Shown here: one piece after another, positions 1 through 10,094 of the stretch
Position numbering within the stretch: the stretch's first letter is position 1
Layout of the letters: the number at the start of each line of letters is the position of its first letter
DNA from: Diploptera punctata
Taxonomy: Eukaryota; Arthropoda; Insecta; Blattodea; Blaberidae
Length of the DNA stretch: 64,000 bases
Direction of reading: 5' to 3'
Assembly: GCA_030220185.1 (NCBI GenBank)
Contig: JASPKZ010003418.1
Span: forward strand, 191,001 to 255,000
The notes under the pieces: model-generated
Told to the model about the DNA's origin: nothing
The model's input: only the letters and a program-made list of their open reading frames with translations
Database searches by the model: none
Program-made: the position numbers and the translations under genes

Positions 1-207
1 AACTGACATAATACTTCCAGCTTCAAGAAATACAACTTCCAAAATTGTATAATAACAAATATGAAGTGTTTTGAAGTCTTTTTGTTAAATATGTACTTCA
101 TTAAATAAATGTATTGTTAATATTGAACCAGAATTGATTTAAATCATCAACATAAATTAACCTATGTAGTCATTGTTTCTTCACGTAGGTTCAGAGTTGA
201 GTTACAT
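1..207. other. AT-rich stretch, nothing recognised
   Basis: No ORF of note, repeat boundary or RNA-like structure was recognised between the window edge and the dispersed repeat that starts near 208. Confidence 0.5.
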
Positions 208-887
208 TGACTATTTAACTCATGCCCCAAATGGGATTCAATGACATTCAATGATTTTTTAATTACAACCAATCACAGTCATGTTTCACCTCGAATTTAT
301 CATACAAGTTTATCATATTAAAGAAAGCTCCTCCTTTTTAACATTCTGAATAGGTCATAGCATTATTTTGCAGTGACTGACTGTAAGAAATACAGCTTAT
401 ATAGTGCACGAATGTCAGCTGATAGTGCTTGTGGGGGATATATAAAAACATTCGTAGCAATTGAGTATATCACAAAAAAAAAAGAAACCACTGTTTGCAC
501 TTTCTTAAACAAATTATTTCCCAAGAAATAACGTTGCAGAAAAATATAATTGACATATTTACATCATAGGACATCAGAAATTAATTAATACCTATAACGC
601 TGGTTATAAATTTCTCCACTAGGGCGCATTCTTACAATATTGCGATCCTTTGGCAATATGTTGCAGTGATGAACAAGCGTAACAATTGATTCTCATTTAT
701 TTTCAAACATTGCTTCTCATTTGTTTTCAAACATCATGGTTTACAATAAATAAATATTTTAAAATAACAATATTTAAATAATGATTTGTGAGTAAACAGC
801 TTAATTGTATTCGTTAAATAGTCCTAACAAATGCCACTCTTGATTTACAAATTCTCTCGATAAATTCACTCGTGGCATTACTTATGA
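208..887 (+). repeat. Dispersed ~680-bp repeat, copy 1
   Basis: This segment is the reverse complement of 21758-22434 over nearly its whole length, with scattered substitutions and small indels. Shared landmarks include CATGCCCCAAATGGGA near the start, an AAAGAAACCACTGTTTGCAC block in the middle and CGTGGCATTACTTATGA at the end. No coding capacity is visible, so it is probably a non-autonomous DNA element, but I saw no convincing terminal inverted repeats or target duplication. Part of the terminal hairpin present in the other copy is missing here. Confidence 0.7.
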
Positions 888-1844
888 AGATGACTATAAG
901 AAATATTGAATAATAAAGCTAAGTAGCAAATTATGCAAGAAGATTGATTCATCCACTAGTTCTAGGCCTTTAAATAAGGGGAAGCACGAACACATTTCTG
1001 GTCTACAATAATAATAGTACATAATAATAATGTACAAAATATGAATGAATCTATACACTGCAAACATATCATGATATTACCTTCAATGTTTAAACGGAAA
1101 ATGAGACATAAGTTTGGTTAATTTAACTCCTTCAATGCATGGATCAAACTCACATCCATTGTCAGATTTTAAATTAACGTCCTAGAGGAAAGAGATCTTT
1201 AGGAAAACAACTAAAAAGATGGCACAAAGTGCAACAAGTCACCAGGCCTAATTCAATGCAAGAAGATACTGATAATGTTAAGTTAATATTTCTGGTACCA
1301 GGATATACCTTTCGTACTCCCTTTAAAAAGAATTCAATCATTTATGAATTTTTATAATTTTGAAGCATAATGAATTGGTGACAGTTCAAAAGTTTTTTTT
1401 TTTTTACTATGTTAGAGAATAAGACATTTAAACTGAAACAATTCACAGTAAATTTGATTTAAAACAATGTTACTGCTTACAACAATCAACTTTTGTAGAG
1501 AATATCCTCGCGGAATAATTCTGCTTAACTACATTATGAATATAACAAAATGATAATTATATTCCTTATATTTGTATACAAGTGCCTCATTAACTGGAAT
1601 ATTATAATCTTAGGTCTTCTAAGCTAGTTAATGTTTGTTTTCAAAGGAATGGAAAAAAATTCTGTCATAAAATGTATTTCAATATGAAAATATTCCCTTG
1701 AAAAAAGAACACTCCATTAGAATTTGAAGAAAAAATATTTGACTCGAAAACAAGTCCATAAAAACTATTTTTTTGTACTTACTTCCATGTATTGGTGTCT
1801 TGCATGTAGAAAAGAACTTACTTTCTAAAGTTTCTCAACTTGTT
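888..1844. other. Gene-free AT-rich stretch
   Basis: No long ORF, inverted repeat or familiar element was recognised. The stretch has only short homopolymer runs, for example poly-T near 1394-1405. Confidence 0.5.
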
Positions 1845-1925
1845 TCACTAGCCAAGAGGTCTAATGCATGGTGTTACAGTATAGAAGTCCACAGTTCAAA
1901 TCTCACTGGAACCCAAGGTAGGTAA
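1845..1925 (+). repeat. tRNA-like SINE head (candidate)
   Basis: An A-box-like TAGCCAAGAGG (about 1849-1859) is followed about 40 bases later by a B-box-like AGTTCAAATCTC (about 1892-1903), the spacing expected of a tRNA-derived pol III promoter. The cloverleaf is poorly preserved, so this is more likely the head of a decayed SINE than a working tRNA gene. Confidence 0.35.
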
Positions 1926-2094
1926 AAGTTGCATTTATAAGATGCAGTAATATAGTTTGAGATGTGTAGAATACAAGCAAAATTGGACAAGGAGTGTTGA
2001 GGAGACAGTGTAGAGAAGGGGAATGAAATATAATGGAAGATACATGATTAGAGATGTATTAGGGAAAAAATATATAACAGTATTTTTTTTTTTA

Positions 2095-2451
2095 GTCCCG
2101 CGCCATAGCCGAGCGGTTAAGGTAGGAAGCCTTGGCGCAGAGCTACGGGACTTGCGCTGGTTCGAGTCTCCATGGGGGAAGAAATTTTCTCATGGTATTT
2201 CGGCCAGTATGGGACCGGTGCCCACCCAGCATTGTGAGGCAATTGGGTAGCTACAATAAATAGCGGCTCCAGGTTGAGGAACCAGCTATAACAGCTGGGG
2301 GACTCGACATGCTAACCACATGTCACCCGTACACTGGCTGTTGATCATCTACCTCTGTGATTGACACATGTGGATGTGAAGGGCCAGCAGCCGGCTGGAA
2401 AAGGGCAACCGCTGAAAAGTGGAAAGATCCTCAATTGGAATTTTTTTTTTT
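2095..2451 (+). mobile_element. tRNA-derived SINE (family 1), near full length
   Basis: The element opens with a tRNA-Ser/Leu-like head: A box TAGCCGAGCGG and B box GGTTCGAGTC, with a long variable arm between. It then has a ~250-bp body and ends in a poly-T run at 2441-2451. A second near-complete copy lies at 43781-44128, and an inverted 3' fragment at 9341-9488. The last ~40 bases before the T run differ from the 43781 copy, so the 3' end is rearranged or a subfamily variant. No clear target duplication was found. SINEs are mobilised in trans by LINE machinery; no protein is encoded. Confidence 0.85.
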
Positions 2452-2744
2452 ACATTTAGCAAAATGTTGAATTCTGCTTTTAAGAATGGATCGCTGGTTG
2501 CAATCTATATAGCCATAGGTTGTAAACTATCTCAATTGTCATCAATTAGATAATGCTACCAATATTTTTTTTTTGTAGTGTGATATCTAATAACATCCTT
2601 CATTACTACATAATACACAATTATTTTTTAATATTATGCGAGTAGTTATCAGCAGGTTTTGGCATATTTAGATAGGTTAGATTACCATTTGGTAGGTTAA
2701 CTCAATTTGGTTTACATTACGAAAATTATCTTAAGTTATATTTA
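2452..2744. other. Gene-free AT-rich stretch
   Basis: Only short T-rich runs (for example 2564-2574) are present; nothing else was recognised. Confidence 0.5.
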
Positions 2745-2830
2745 TATATCTTCTTCCTTCCAAGTATTAGGCCAAGGCCTGTTACGATCCTATAGAAAAT
2801 TTTCCGATCCTTCCAGGAAATTCTCATATA
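2745..2830 (-). mobile_element. LINE 3'-end fragment (~85 bp)
   Basis: This matches 12907-12975 almost base for base, including the block CCAAGTATTAGGCCAAGGCC. In that longer copy it lies just after the stop codon of an RTE-like LINE coding end. It is therefore the extreme 3' tail of the same family, severely 5' truncated. Confidence 0.7.
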
Positions 2831-2854
2831 AGACTTGCAAGCATAAATATATAA

Positions 2855-2893
<39 letters not shown>

Positions 2894-2896
2894 TAT
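2855..2896. repeat. (TA)n microsatellite
   Basis: About 40 bases of alternating T and A with one interruption, at the junction between the LINE tail and the next repeat. Confidence 0.95.
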
Positions 2897-3083
2897 ACTA
2901 GCTGGCCCAGCGAACATTGTATCGCCTTCAAATATTTTTACGTTAATTTTTCCATGTTTTAATAGTTATCTGCTATTCGGGGCAGAACCAAATCCAACAA
3001 ATCAAATATAAAAATCGGTCCAGCCGTTCTTGAGTTATAAATAGTGTAACTAATCCAACTTTGTTTCATATATATATATATAG
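2897..3083. repeat. Dispersed insect repeat fragment
   Basis: It starts CTAGCTGGCCCAGCGAAC and contains AAAATCGGTCCAGCCGTT before ending in a short (TA)n tract. The phrase is familiar from many insect repeats, and a related block (AAAATCGGTTCAGTAG) recurs at 6109-6124. The class is uncertain; a LINE-mobilised non-autonomous element is my guess. Confidence 0.4.
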
Positions 3084-3085
3084 AA

Positions 3086-3524
3086 GTCCCGGCCATGCGT
3101 TGCTGTGGCTAAGGTATATGTTAAATTATGTTGTAGTAAACTAAGTGAGAAATCTAAATCAGAAAGTTTTTGTTTTACACAATTTTTTAGTTCTGGTACG
3201 TTAACTACACCCGGTATAAATATAGGTGGTGATTTATGTGGAAATGGTTTTGTTGACTGAAATGAATTTATGTTGTCTGCATTCTCAGTATCATCCATAA
3301 GTGTATCATAAGGATTATATACATTTATTGATGGAATATTTTGAGGAGGCTTGCTGATTTCATTATACTTCCTTTTTTTTCTACTAACATGTTGGCAGTT
3401 TGGATTCTCATCATCATCAAGAAGTCTCTGTATAGTAATATCGTCTTGTGATATATTACAGTCATGTTGTTTTTCATTTAATTGAGGCATGGAGATTCTT
3501 TCTGTAATATTAGGCATATTATTA
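3086..3524 (-). pseudogene. Jockey-like LINE ORF1 fragment (copy A, distal part)
   Basis: On the minus strand this reads about 145 codons without a stop, including a K-x-P-P-I-F-I-P-G-V-V block resembling the PPPI.V.GV segment of Jockey-type ORF1 (Gag-like) proteins. It is Asn/Asp-rich upstream and loses similarity after about 3130. The reading frame is cut at 3525 by the Tc1 element and continues beyond it at 5060-5330. ORF1 proteins are RNA-binding chaperones of LINE particles. No zinc knuckles or ORF2 follow, so this is a truncated relic. Family assignment is by eye. Confidence 0.5.
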
Positions 3525-3526
3525 TA

Positions 3527-5057
3527 CACTGCTCAAAACAATTAGAGGAACACTTGTAATAAATTGAATAAGTAATTGTTTTTTAAAGCTGTGATGCTGA
3601 AAGTTGGACAATATGTAAATTGAATTATTAATTTTATCATTGGATACAAATTTTAAAGATCCATGGCCTAAATACAGAGAAATTACCTCAAATAACAAAT
3701 ATAGAGAAATTTTTTATTTTGGAAGGCACTGGCCACTTCTAATTGGTAAGCTTCCTGATGTTGCTGTAGTGACGAATGTTGATAATTGCCTTGTTTATTG
3801 AAGTCTCTGACAAAATGAGGCATTTAAATGAGTTTGAAGTGTATCATGCTCTACATCTTTTACGACAAGGTCAATCTCTGCGACAAGTGGCTAGAGAGCT
3901 TGGGGTTTCTCCTTCCGTGGTGTCCAGGTTACGCAACAGGCACAGAGAGACAGGTCAGTATTGTAGAAGATGTGGCCAGGGCCGTAAATTTAAAACAAGC
4001 CCCCAGGATGACAGATACGTTGTTCTTTCTGCTCTTCGACAGCGTACAAAAACTGCAAAAGACCTGCATAATGACCTTCATATGGCTTCCGGAATCCAGG
4101 TTTCAGACCAAACCATAAGGAACAGATTAAGGAAAGAGAATATTCATTAAAAAACCACGCTTAACAAATGGGCATAAGGCAGCAAGACGTACGTATGCTG
4201 AAAACCATGGTGATTGCAACCTGAACCAGTGGGAGTCTGTGCTCTTCTCGGACGAATCCAGGTATTGTCTTACACGTTGTGATGGTCGATTGAGGGTGTG
4301 GGGACGGCCAGGAGAAAGATTTTCTGCAGAGGCTGTACAGGAAATTGATAGATTCGGAGGAGGTTCCATAATGGTGTGGGCCGGAGTCATGTACAACAAT
4401 CGTACGGACCTTGTACTTGTTCCCCAGCGACTGAATGCTGTCCGGTATATCGAGCACGTTCTGGAAGAGCATGTAGTACCTGCTGCCATTGGAGTAGGCC
4501 CTGGATTTCTGTTTATGCAGGATAATGCCAGGGCACATTCTGCGGCTGTCACCAGGGATTTCCTGAGGAGGAATGAAATTGAGGTAATGGAGTGGCCAGC
4601 GGTCAGCCCAGACCTCAACCCTATTGAACACTTGTGGGATCTTCTAGACAGGAAGGTCAGGAACCGACATCAAGCTCCACAAACTCTGCAGCAACTTGGA
4701 GATGCTCTGAAGGAAGAATGGGAGAATATCCCGCAAGAGGAAATCCAGAATCTTATTGGGAACATGCCACGAAGGTGCCAAACTGTCATCAAATGTCGTG
4801 GAGGCCATCCACGATACTAACTCTATATAACGAGTGTTTAACTTTGAAAAATAAGCACAAGATTCAATTGCTTACATAGCGGAATCATTTGAAAAGTTAA
4901 TTGTCAGCGTTATTCATTTGTTTTTACTGACATGAGCAATAAATAAATAAATAAATAACCACAAATAATGTACTTTATTAATTTCATGTTTGTACCTTTA
5001 TCCAATGAAAAAATATTTGCATATTTCATAGTGTTCCTCTAATTGTTTTGAGCAGTG
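3527..5057 (+). mobile_element. Tc1-like DNA transposon, complete ends
   Basis: The element is 1531 bp and bounded by identical 27-bp terminal inverted repeats (3527-3553 and 5031-5057, beginning CACTGCTCAAAACA). It is flanked by the TA target duplication (3525-3526 and 5058-5059). Copy B of the surrounding repeat (near 5546) shows the uninterrupted site with a single TA, which confirms the boundaries. It carries one transposase gene on the same strand. The perfect repeats suggest a fairly recent insertion. Confidence 0.97.
3815..4820 (+). pseudogene. Tc1-like transposase (DD34E), one frameshift
   Basis: The product would cut and paste the surrounding element by binding the terminal repeats and inserting at TA. 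The first segment (to 4150) carries a helix-turn-helix domain (G-Q-S-L-R-Q-V-A-R-E-L-G-V-S) and a second DNA-binding helix region. The second (about 4150-4820) carries the catalytic domain: first Asp in F-S-D-E-S, second Asp in Q-D-N-A-R-A-H, and Glu in N-P-I-E-H-L-W. There are 34 residues between the second Asp and the Glu, the Tc1 signature. The two parts are out of frame by a small indel in the A run near 4150. I start at 3815 rather than the upstream in-frame ATG at 3776 because family similarity begins there. All catalytic residues remain, so only this frameshift visibly disables it. Confidence 0.93.
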
Positions 5058-5059
5058 TA

Positions 5060-5330
5060 AGTAACAGACTTACTTACAGTTCTGTTACTCCATTCCTTAG
5101 GACATACATATGTTTTTAAATTGACATTCTTCTTACATGTAAGATTTATGTCACATAGGCCTATACCAATTTGCAGAAATTCACTTGATATCTTATCATT
5201 CATGGTTTCTAGAACTGATTTGCCATATTGTTCAATGTCCCTTCTCGGTCTAGTTAAATTTCAATTAAGCTGCTGTCTTTCAGCCAGATTACTTAAAGCT
5301 AATACTTACACACGAAATTAATATTATTAT
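5060..5330 (-). pseudogene. Jockey-like LINE ORF1 fragment (copy A, start side)
   Basis: Continuation of the frame broken by the Tc1 insertion. On the minus strand, M-N-D-K-I-S-S-E-F-L-Q-I-G-I-G begins near 5205 and reads down to the TA at 5058. The segment closely matches copy B at 5546-5830, which lacks the transposon. The 5' part (5205-5440) would be untranslated leader. Confidence 0.55.
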
Positions 5331-5449
5331 TAATATAATGAAAATAAAATAAACACAAACACACTTAAGTTATGAAATAATCAATATTTTTAATTCAATT
5401 GAAATTTGCGGTTACAACAAAAAGCACAGCCACCTGGTTAAAAAATAAC

Positions 5450-5691
5450 TGTATAGTAATATCTTCTTGTGATATATTATAGTCATCTTTTTTTTTATTT
5501 AATTGAGGCATGGAGATTGTTTCTGTAATATTAGGCATATTATTATAACTAACAGACTTACTTACAGTTCTGTTATTCCGTTCCTTAGGACCTCCATATG
5601 TTTTTAAATTGACATCCTTCTTAAATGTAAGATTTCTGTCACATAGGCCTATACCAATTTGCGGAAATTCACTTGATATCTTATCATTCAT
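5450..5691 (-). pseudogene. Jockey-like LINE ORF1 fragment (copy B)
   Basis: A minus-strand start at 5691 opens about 80 codons homologous to copy A. Similarity ends near 5447, where the duplication joins copy A, after which the frame runs into unrelated sequence. It serves as the empty-site reference for the Tc1 insertion. Confidence 0.55.
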
Positions 5692-6089
5692 GGTCTCTAG
5701 AACTGATTCGCCATATTGTTCAATGTCCCTTCTCGGTCCAGTTAAATTTGAATTAAGTTGCTGTCTCTCAGCCAGATTACTTAAAACTAATACTTACACA
5801 CGACATTAATATTATTATCAATATATTGAAAATAAAATAAACACTGAACACACTTAAATTATGAAATAATCAATATTTGTAATTCAATTGAAATTCGCAG
5901 TTGCAACAAAGAGCACAGCCACCTGGTTAAGTAATAAACCAATTACCATACACCGTCATCTGTTAGAATCGTATGGAACTCACAGAATATTATAACTCTT
6001 TCTTAAATAATAAACAAATAATTTGCAATAAAAATAATATGACTATAAATTTAGTTATAGACAACCTTAGGTCTCAAGTTGGATCAAAC

Positions 6090-6190
6090 AGCACACAGTG
6101 TGAAAATTTTATTAAAATCGGTTCAGTAGTTTAGGATTCCATCGCGGACAAACAACGTTACACGTAATTTTTATATATTAAGATATATAT
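6090..6190 (+). repeat. Dispersed repeat terminus (AAAATCGGTTCAG type)
   Basis: It contains AAAATCGGTTCAGTAGTTTA, then GGACAAACAACGTTACACG, and ends in an AT-rich tail. A matching kind of start (TCCCGGCCATGCGTTGCTG) lies at about 3088. The whole 3.1-kb stretch 3088-6187 may therefore be one composite repeat carrying the LINE fragments in reverse orientation. This is inference from familiar end motifs. Confidence 0.4.
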
Positions 6191-6555
6191 TTATTCTTTT
6201 CAATACTGTCTACTTTACCTGATAGAGTAATAAATGTAATGTCTTACATTTCACTAGGATTAAATTATACATTTATGAGCAATGTAAATTTGATTTCTTC
6301 CCTGTGGTACAGGGTTTAACAGGTTTCTAAACCTAATTTTGGTGTGCTGAATTCAAAGATGTTAACACATTTTCATATCACGTAAGGTTTCTTTGCCATG
6401 TTGAAATTAAATATTTATTACTTTTTTTTCAATATATGTAACATGAATAGCCATAATCCTTTAAAATTGCAGTAAAAGAGGCTTGATACATCAACTGTGC
6501 AGTTAAAACAGTTTACAATAAATAACGATACTACTGGTAATATACCTTAAACTCT
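6191..6555. other. Gene-free AT-rich stretch
   Basis: No coding or repeat signal was recognised. Confidence 0.5.
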
Positions 6556-8165
6556 CTATTTTCTTCTCTGCGTAGCAAGAAATGAACGATGAGTTGATTG
6601 GCGTTTGTGCTCTTGCTGAGGATTTCCTCTTATCAAACACCAATGATAGTAGGCAATCTTGGAGACATCCCGTTGACCCTGGCACCTCAATACCATCTTT
6701 CTTATGTCTTGATTGAAATTCTCTCTATGTTCTGCACTCAGTGCTCCTAAATTCTCTGCGAAATGGTGAAGATGTGAGTGGTGGAAGTGTAACTTCAAGC
6801 TCATATTACATCCAGTATCCTGAACTTTTCAAGCATGGTTTTACAAATTTCTCATATTGATCACCTTTAACATTACCCAGAAACTGCTCGATAATGTCGT
6901 TTACGATTCCCAAGCTCATAGTTCCATGTCAGACATTTTAAAAGTAAGGTTCCTAATAAGTTTGCGAAATTGATACCATCAAATAGTATTTTTTTTTTTT
7001 ACTTTTGCCTCTGACAGTAATAGATTTTTTAGCAATGTATTGGGGTAACAAGAGATATTTTTGTCCAAAACTTTAACAAATTGCTTCATTAATCCTAGTT
7101 TTATGTGAAAAGGAGGTAGCAATATTTGTTTTCAGAAACAACTAATGGACAATTAGTACATATTATGTCCCTGACACCAGTTGTTTTTCTTTTTGTCCAA
7201 TTAGTAACTTACCAGTCTCCTTCCCTTGCTCTAGAGTCCCATTCACATGAAAAACACAGAAATATCATGTACCCTCCTTGTTGCCCCAATAAAATACCAC
7301 ACACCATAAGGCCACAGCATACATACCACTTATGTTCACTATATTTTATTTTTTCTAGAATAATATATAAAATAATATATAATGCTTAATAATTATATGT
7401 TGCTTTCATGTACACAGACTGAACTACTGGAACTGAAGCTAATTTATTCCCATTATACAGAAGAACGCCCTTTAGACTTACTTTGCTAGAATCAATAAAT
7501 ATACACCAATCTGCCTGTTCAAAAACTATGCGACCATTCAAGCCAAGTATAAAACAACAGAACACTATTACTTCTCCCCCCACTAAGAAATAGTTTTTGT
7601 AATTCTTCTTCACAATGTCTATACCAATAAAAAGTTATACCAGGAGCTAAAAGATTATCTTCTTTCAATCTCAATTGTCCACCGCTGTGGTCTCTAGGTA
7701 GCGTGCTGCTTGTCACGCAGTGGGCCCAGGTTCAATCCCCGTCAGGGCAGTTTTTCTGGGTGAGGTTTTCATCGGGATTTTTCCTCACCTGTAAGACAAA
7801 TGTCAGGAAAATTTTAAGGCCCAAACGGTCCCCAAAATCATATGGCCATCATCATCATCCTTATCATTGTCATCATCATCATCACCATCATCATCCTTCA
7901 CCGGTATGGAAAGCAACGGGAAGCTACCACACCTACAGTTCCCTAGTAAAGCTGCAAGCATAGCATGAAAATGCTATGATTGCAGTGAAGGACCTACCCT
8001 TGGGCAGAATTACTATGGATGGAATCTCAATCCTAAAGTGCGCTTTTTTCTTTTGTAAGAGCTAAATTGTTTAATTCAGATTAATTGATACTATGTGGAT
8101 TGTTGTCTTCTGATTCAAGGGTAAATTGAAATCATTTTCTGTGCTGGAAGTGTAAGAAGTGCTGG
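6556..8165 (-). pseudogene. Decayed member of an uncharacterised multicopy insect protein family
   Basis: Read on the minus strand, blocks appear in the right order but in shifting frames. They are: D-F-N-L-P-L near 8120; F-I-D-S-S-K-V-S-L-K-G-V-L-L near 7480-7520; H-I-K-L-G-L-M-K-Q-F-V-K near 7080-7110; and E-N-L-G-A-L-S-A-E-H with N-Q-D-I near 6700-6760. I recognise these as landmarks of a protein family present in many copies in several insect genomes. Its function is unknown and its origin probably lies in a mobile element. Multiple frameshifts, stops and the SINE at 7676-8022 break it. The F-I-D-S-S block could be a catalytic-fold strand, but that is not demonstrated. Confidence 0.7.
7676..8022 (+). 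mobile_element. tRNA-derived SINE (family 2) with 9-bp target duplication
   Basis: A 347-bp insertion is flanked by AATCTCAAT on both sides (7667-7675 and 8023-8031). The head has a B box GGTTCAATCCC (about 7729-7739) with an upstream A-box-like stretch. The body includes a (CATCAT)n tract at about 7849-7896 and continues about 125 bp beyond it. It interrupts the pseudogene at 6556-8165, so it is younger than that gene's arrival. Confidence 0.85.
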
Positions 8166-8539
8166 TACTACTCTCTTGTAATGTTATTGGTGGTATTGGA
8201 ATTGTAATATCTGGTCCATGTGCTGGTGGCTTATAGCATCTTCAGTTTTTCACCGGAAACTGTGTAATGTAACCAGCTGAGGGTCATAGGATGAATGTAC
8301 CCTCAGTTAAACATGTATCTTGTAAAAGAGAAAGTGAAATGTATCTTGTGAAGAATTCCAAGACGTGCCCAATGCTTGAAATATATTTTCACCAAGAAAA
8401 TTTTCATTAAAATGCTCTATGCATAATGAAGATTCAAAATTTTAAATTATTTAATGAGAATTGGAGGACCATTTCTTGATAGGAAAACAACTGTTCATAT
8501 AGAAATTAAATTTCTTCAACTGATGAACAACCAATTACA
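8166..8539. other. Stretch without a supported gene
   Basis: It may hold more of the decayed protein family to its left, but no recognisable blocks survive. Confidence 0.4.
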
Positions 8540-9174
8540 TTAACCTTTAAGCGCCCAAGATTAAATGGCCAGGTAGCGGCAGGCTGCCCGGGTTTAAATG
8601 TCCACCTAGCTTTTAAACTCCTTGGCTTTTGACTATAACTTTGCTGATTTTATTAACTCATATTTTAAAATCTGTGGGGGTCACAAACATCAAACAGCGT
8701 TTAAAGTGTTAAATATTATTGTAAAATCAGTGGCATTCACGGCAAAAACCCGTAGTTATATTTTATACCATAGAGAGAATTTTTTAATTCACGATAGTTA
8801 CCAAATAACTTTAGGGACTTTAGAGTGTTGTGAATCAGGTTAGAAGTGAAAAACTATATATAGATTTAGGTATATTCTAACCCTCGTTCATTCTTTTGTT
8901 TATTATGTTGCATCCGGTCAGTTTTCCCCCTAAGCAGGAAAGTTTTAAAAAAGAAAAGCAGGTCACATTCCACCCACAGCCCTTATTCATTCACAGTTTT
9001 GTGACTCAGAGTGAAGTTTACGTTTTGTCCAGTACAAAATCACTACGTTCCGCTGAAATAAAAGACATTCTCGGATTGTGACATGATGAAAACAATATCA
9101 ATGACAATCACAAGCTACAATCAACTGACACTTATAGCTGTGAGACACCAGACTTTTGTCAGGTCTTGGGTTCG

Positions 9175-9335
9175 TGAAACTAGAATTGACAGCGAAGAAA
9201 ACTGTACTCTTCCCCCTGACGTGACAGAATAAGAAATGTACCTTTTTCTTGGAGTAATTATTCTAATGTGAAATGACGTGTTGTGGGATAGTAAGACCTA
9301 AGAGAAAAGGGATGCCTAATAATCTAAAAATAATA
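9175..9335 (+). pseudogene. piggyBac transposase core fragment
   Basis: Only a short piece survives, around the Y-L-F-L-G-V-I-I-L-M motif that begins the DDE_Tnp_1_7 domain, with an in-frame stop (TAA) just before it and another inside it. None of the catalytic aspartates can be placed. Confidence 0.5.
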
Positions 9336-9340
9336 ATAAT

Positions 9341-9488
9341 TCCATGGTGTGACAGGCCTAGAAGGCCCTTAGCCTACCATCCAGCTGCTGGCCTCACACT
9401 CACATGTGTCAATCACAAAGGTAGATGATCATCGAGCCAGTGCATGGGTGACATGTGGTCAGCATGTCGAGTCCCCAAGCCATTATAG
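9341..9488 (-). mobile_element. SINE family 1, 5'-truncated inverted fragment
   Basis: The reverse complement matches the 3' ~150 bp of the SINE at 43781-44128, from the GGGACTCGA block to the CTTCTAGGCCTGTC tail. It lies next to a short (TAA)n tract at 9330-9340, probably its tail. It is inserted within piggyBac element A. Confidence 0.85.
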
Positions 9489-9573
9489 CTTGTTTACTCA
9501 ACCAAAAAATTATTTTTTCGTTTGTTAGACTTGACCATTCTATACAGTTTTCTTCTTCTGACTTCATTGGTGC

Positions 9574-9877
9574 CAAAACAACAGATAGAGACTTCCGACT
9601 TAGACTTGTCAGAGACTTTTGCAACAGGCTGATAGAACATCCTGTAGACGACTCCCTGGATAGACCTAGTTTATTTGGTACAGACATTTCATGATTTGAA
9701 GTCAACTTTAGTCAACATTGGGCTAAAACAACACATAGAGACTTCCAACTTAGACTTGTCACAGACTTTTTGGAACAGGCTGGTAGAACACCCTGTAGAT
9801 GACTACCTGGTTGGTAGACATAGTATATTGAGTACATACATTTCGTGACTTGAAGTTAACTTTAGTCAACATTGGTC
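9574..9877. repeat. Tandem duplication, 150-bp unit x 2
   Basis: Unit 1 (9574-9723) and unit 2 (9724-9877) share AAAACAACA-ATAGAGACTTCC near the start and ACTTTAGTCAACATTGG at the end, with about 15% difference. Read forward, the first unit gives an R-D-F-R-L-R-L-V-R-D stretch that may come from the C-terminal part of the piggyBac transposase. Confidence 0.85.
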
Positions 9878-10094
9878 GGTAGCTTTACAAAGACTAATTT
9901 GTCCTGTGTGTTCGGGAAGGAGGAATCAGAAAACGTGTGCAAGTGAAGTGTAAAAAGTATGATGTCGGTTTGTGAATTGGTGATTGTTTCTAGGCATATC
10001 ACACAAAAACAAACATTTAACAAACAAATGCTATCTTCACATCACGTTGCCAAGCATCTGATAACCCTGAAAAAAGATATGTTACAAAAGTAGT

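Larger units (their letters stand above)
3427..5934. repeat. Tandem duplication of LINE 5' region (about 485 bp x 2)
   Basis: Copy A is 3427-3526 plus 5058-5440 (split by the Tc1 element). Copy B is 5447-5933. Both end in the block AGCACAGCCACCTGGTTAA. Each covers an untranslated leader and the start of the same minus-strand ORF. The arrangement resembles the tandem 5' monomers of some LINEs, or is a simple local duplication; the Tc1 insertion came after it. Confidence 0.85.

Noticed and set aside
2095..2175. Genuine tRNA gene
   Set aside because: Head lacks a proper acceptor stem and is followed by a SINE body that recurs elsewhere.
2023..2250. 75-codon forward ORF over the first SINE
   Set aside because: It is simply translation through the tRNA-like head and body of the SINE; no protein similarity.
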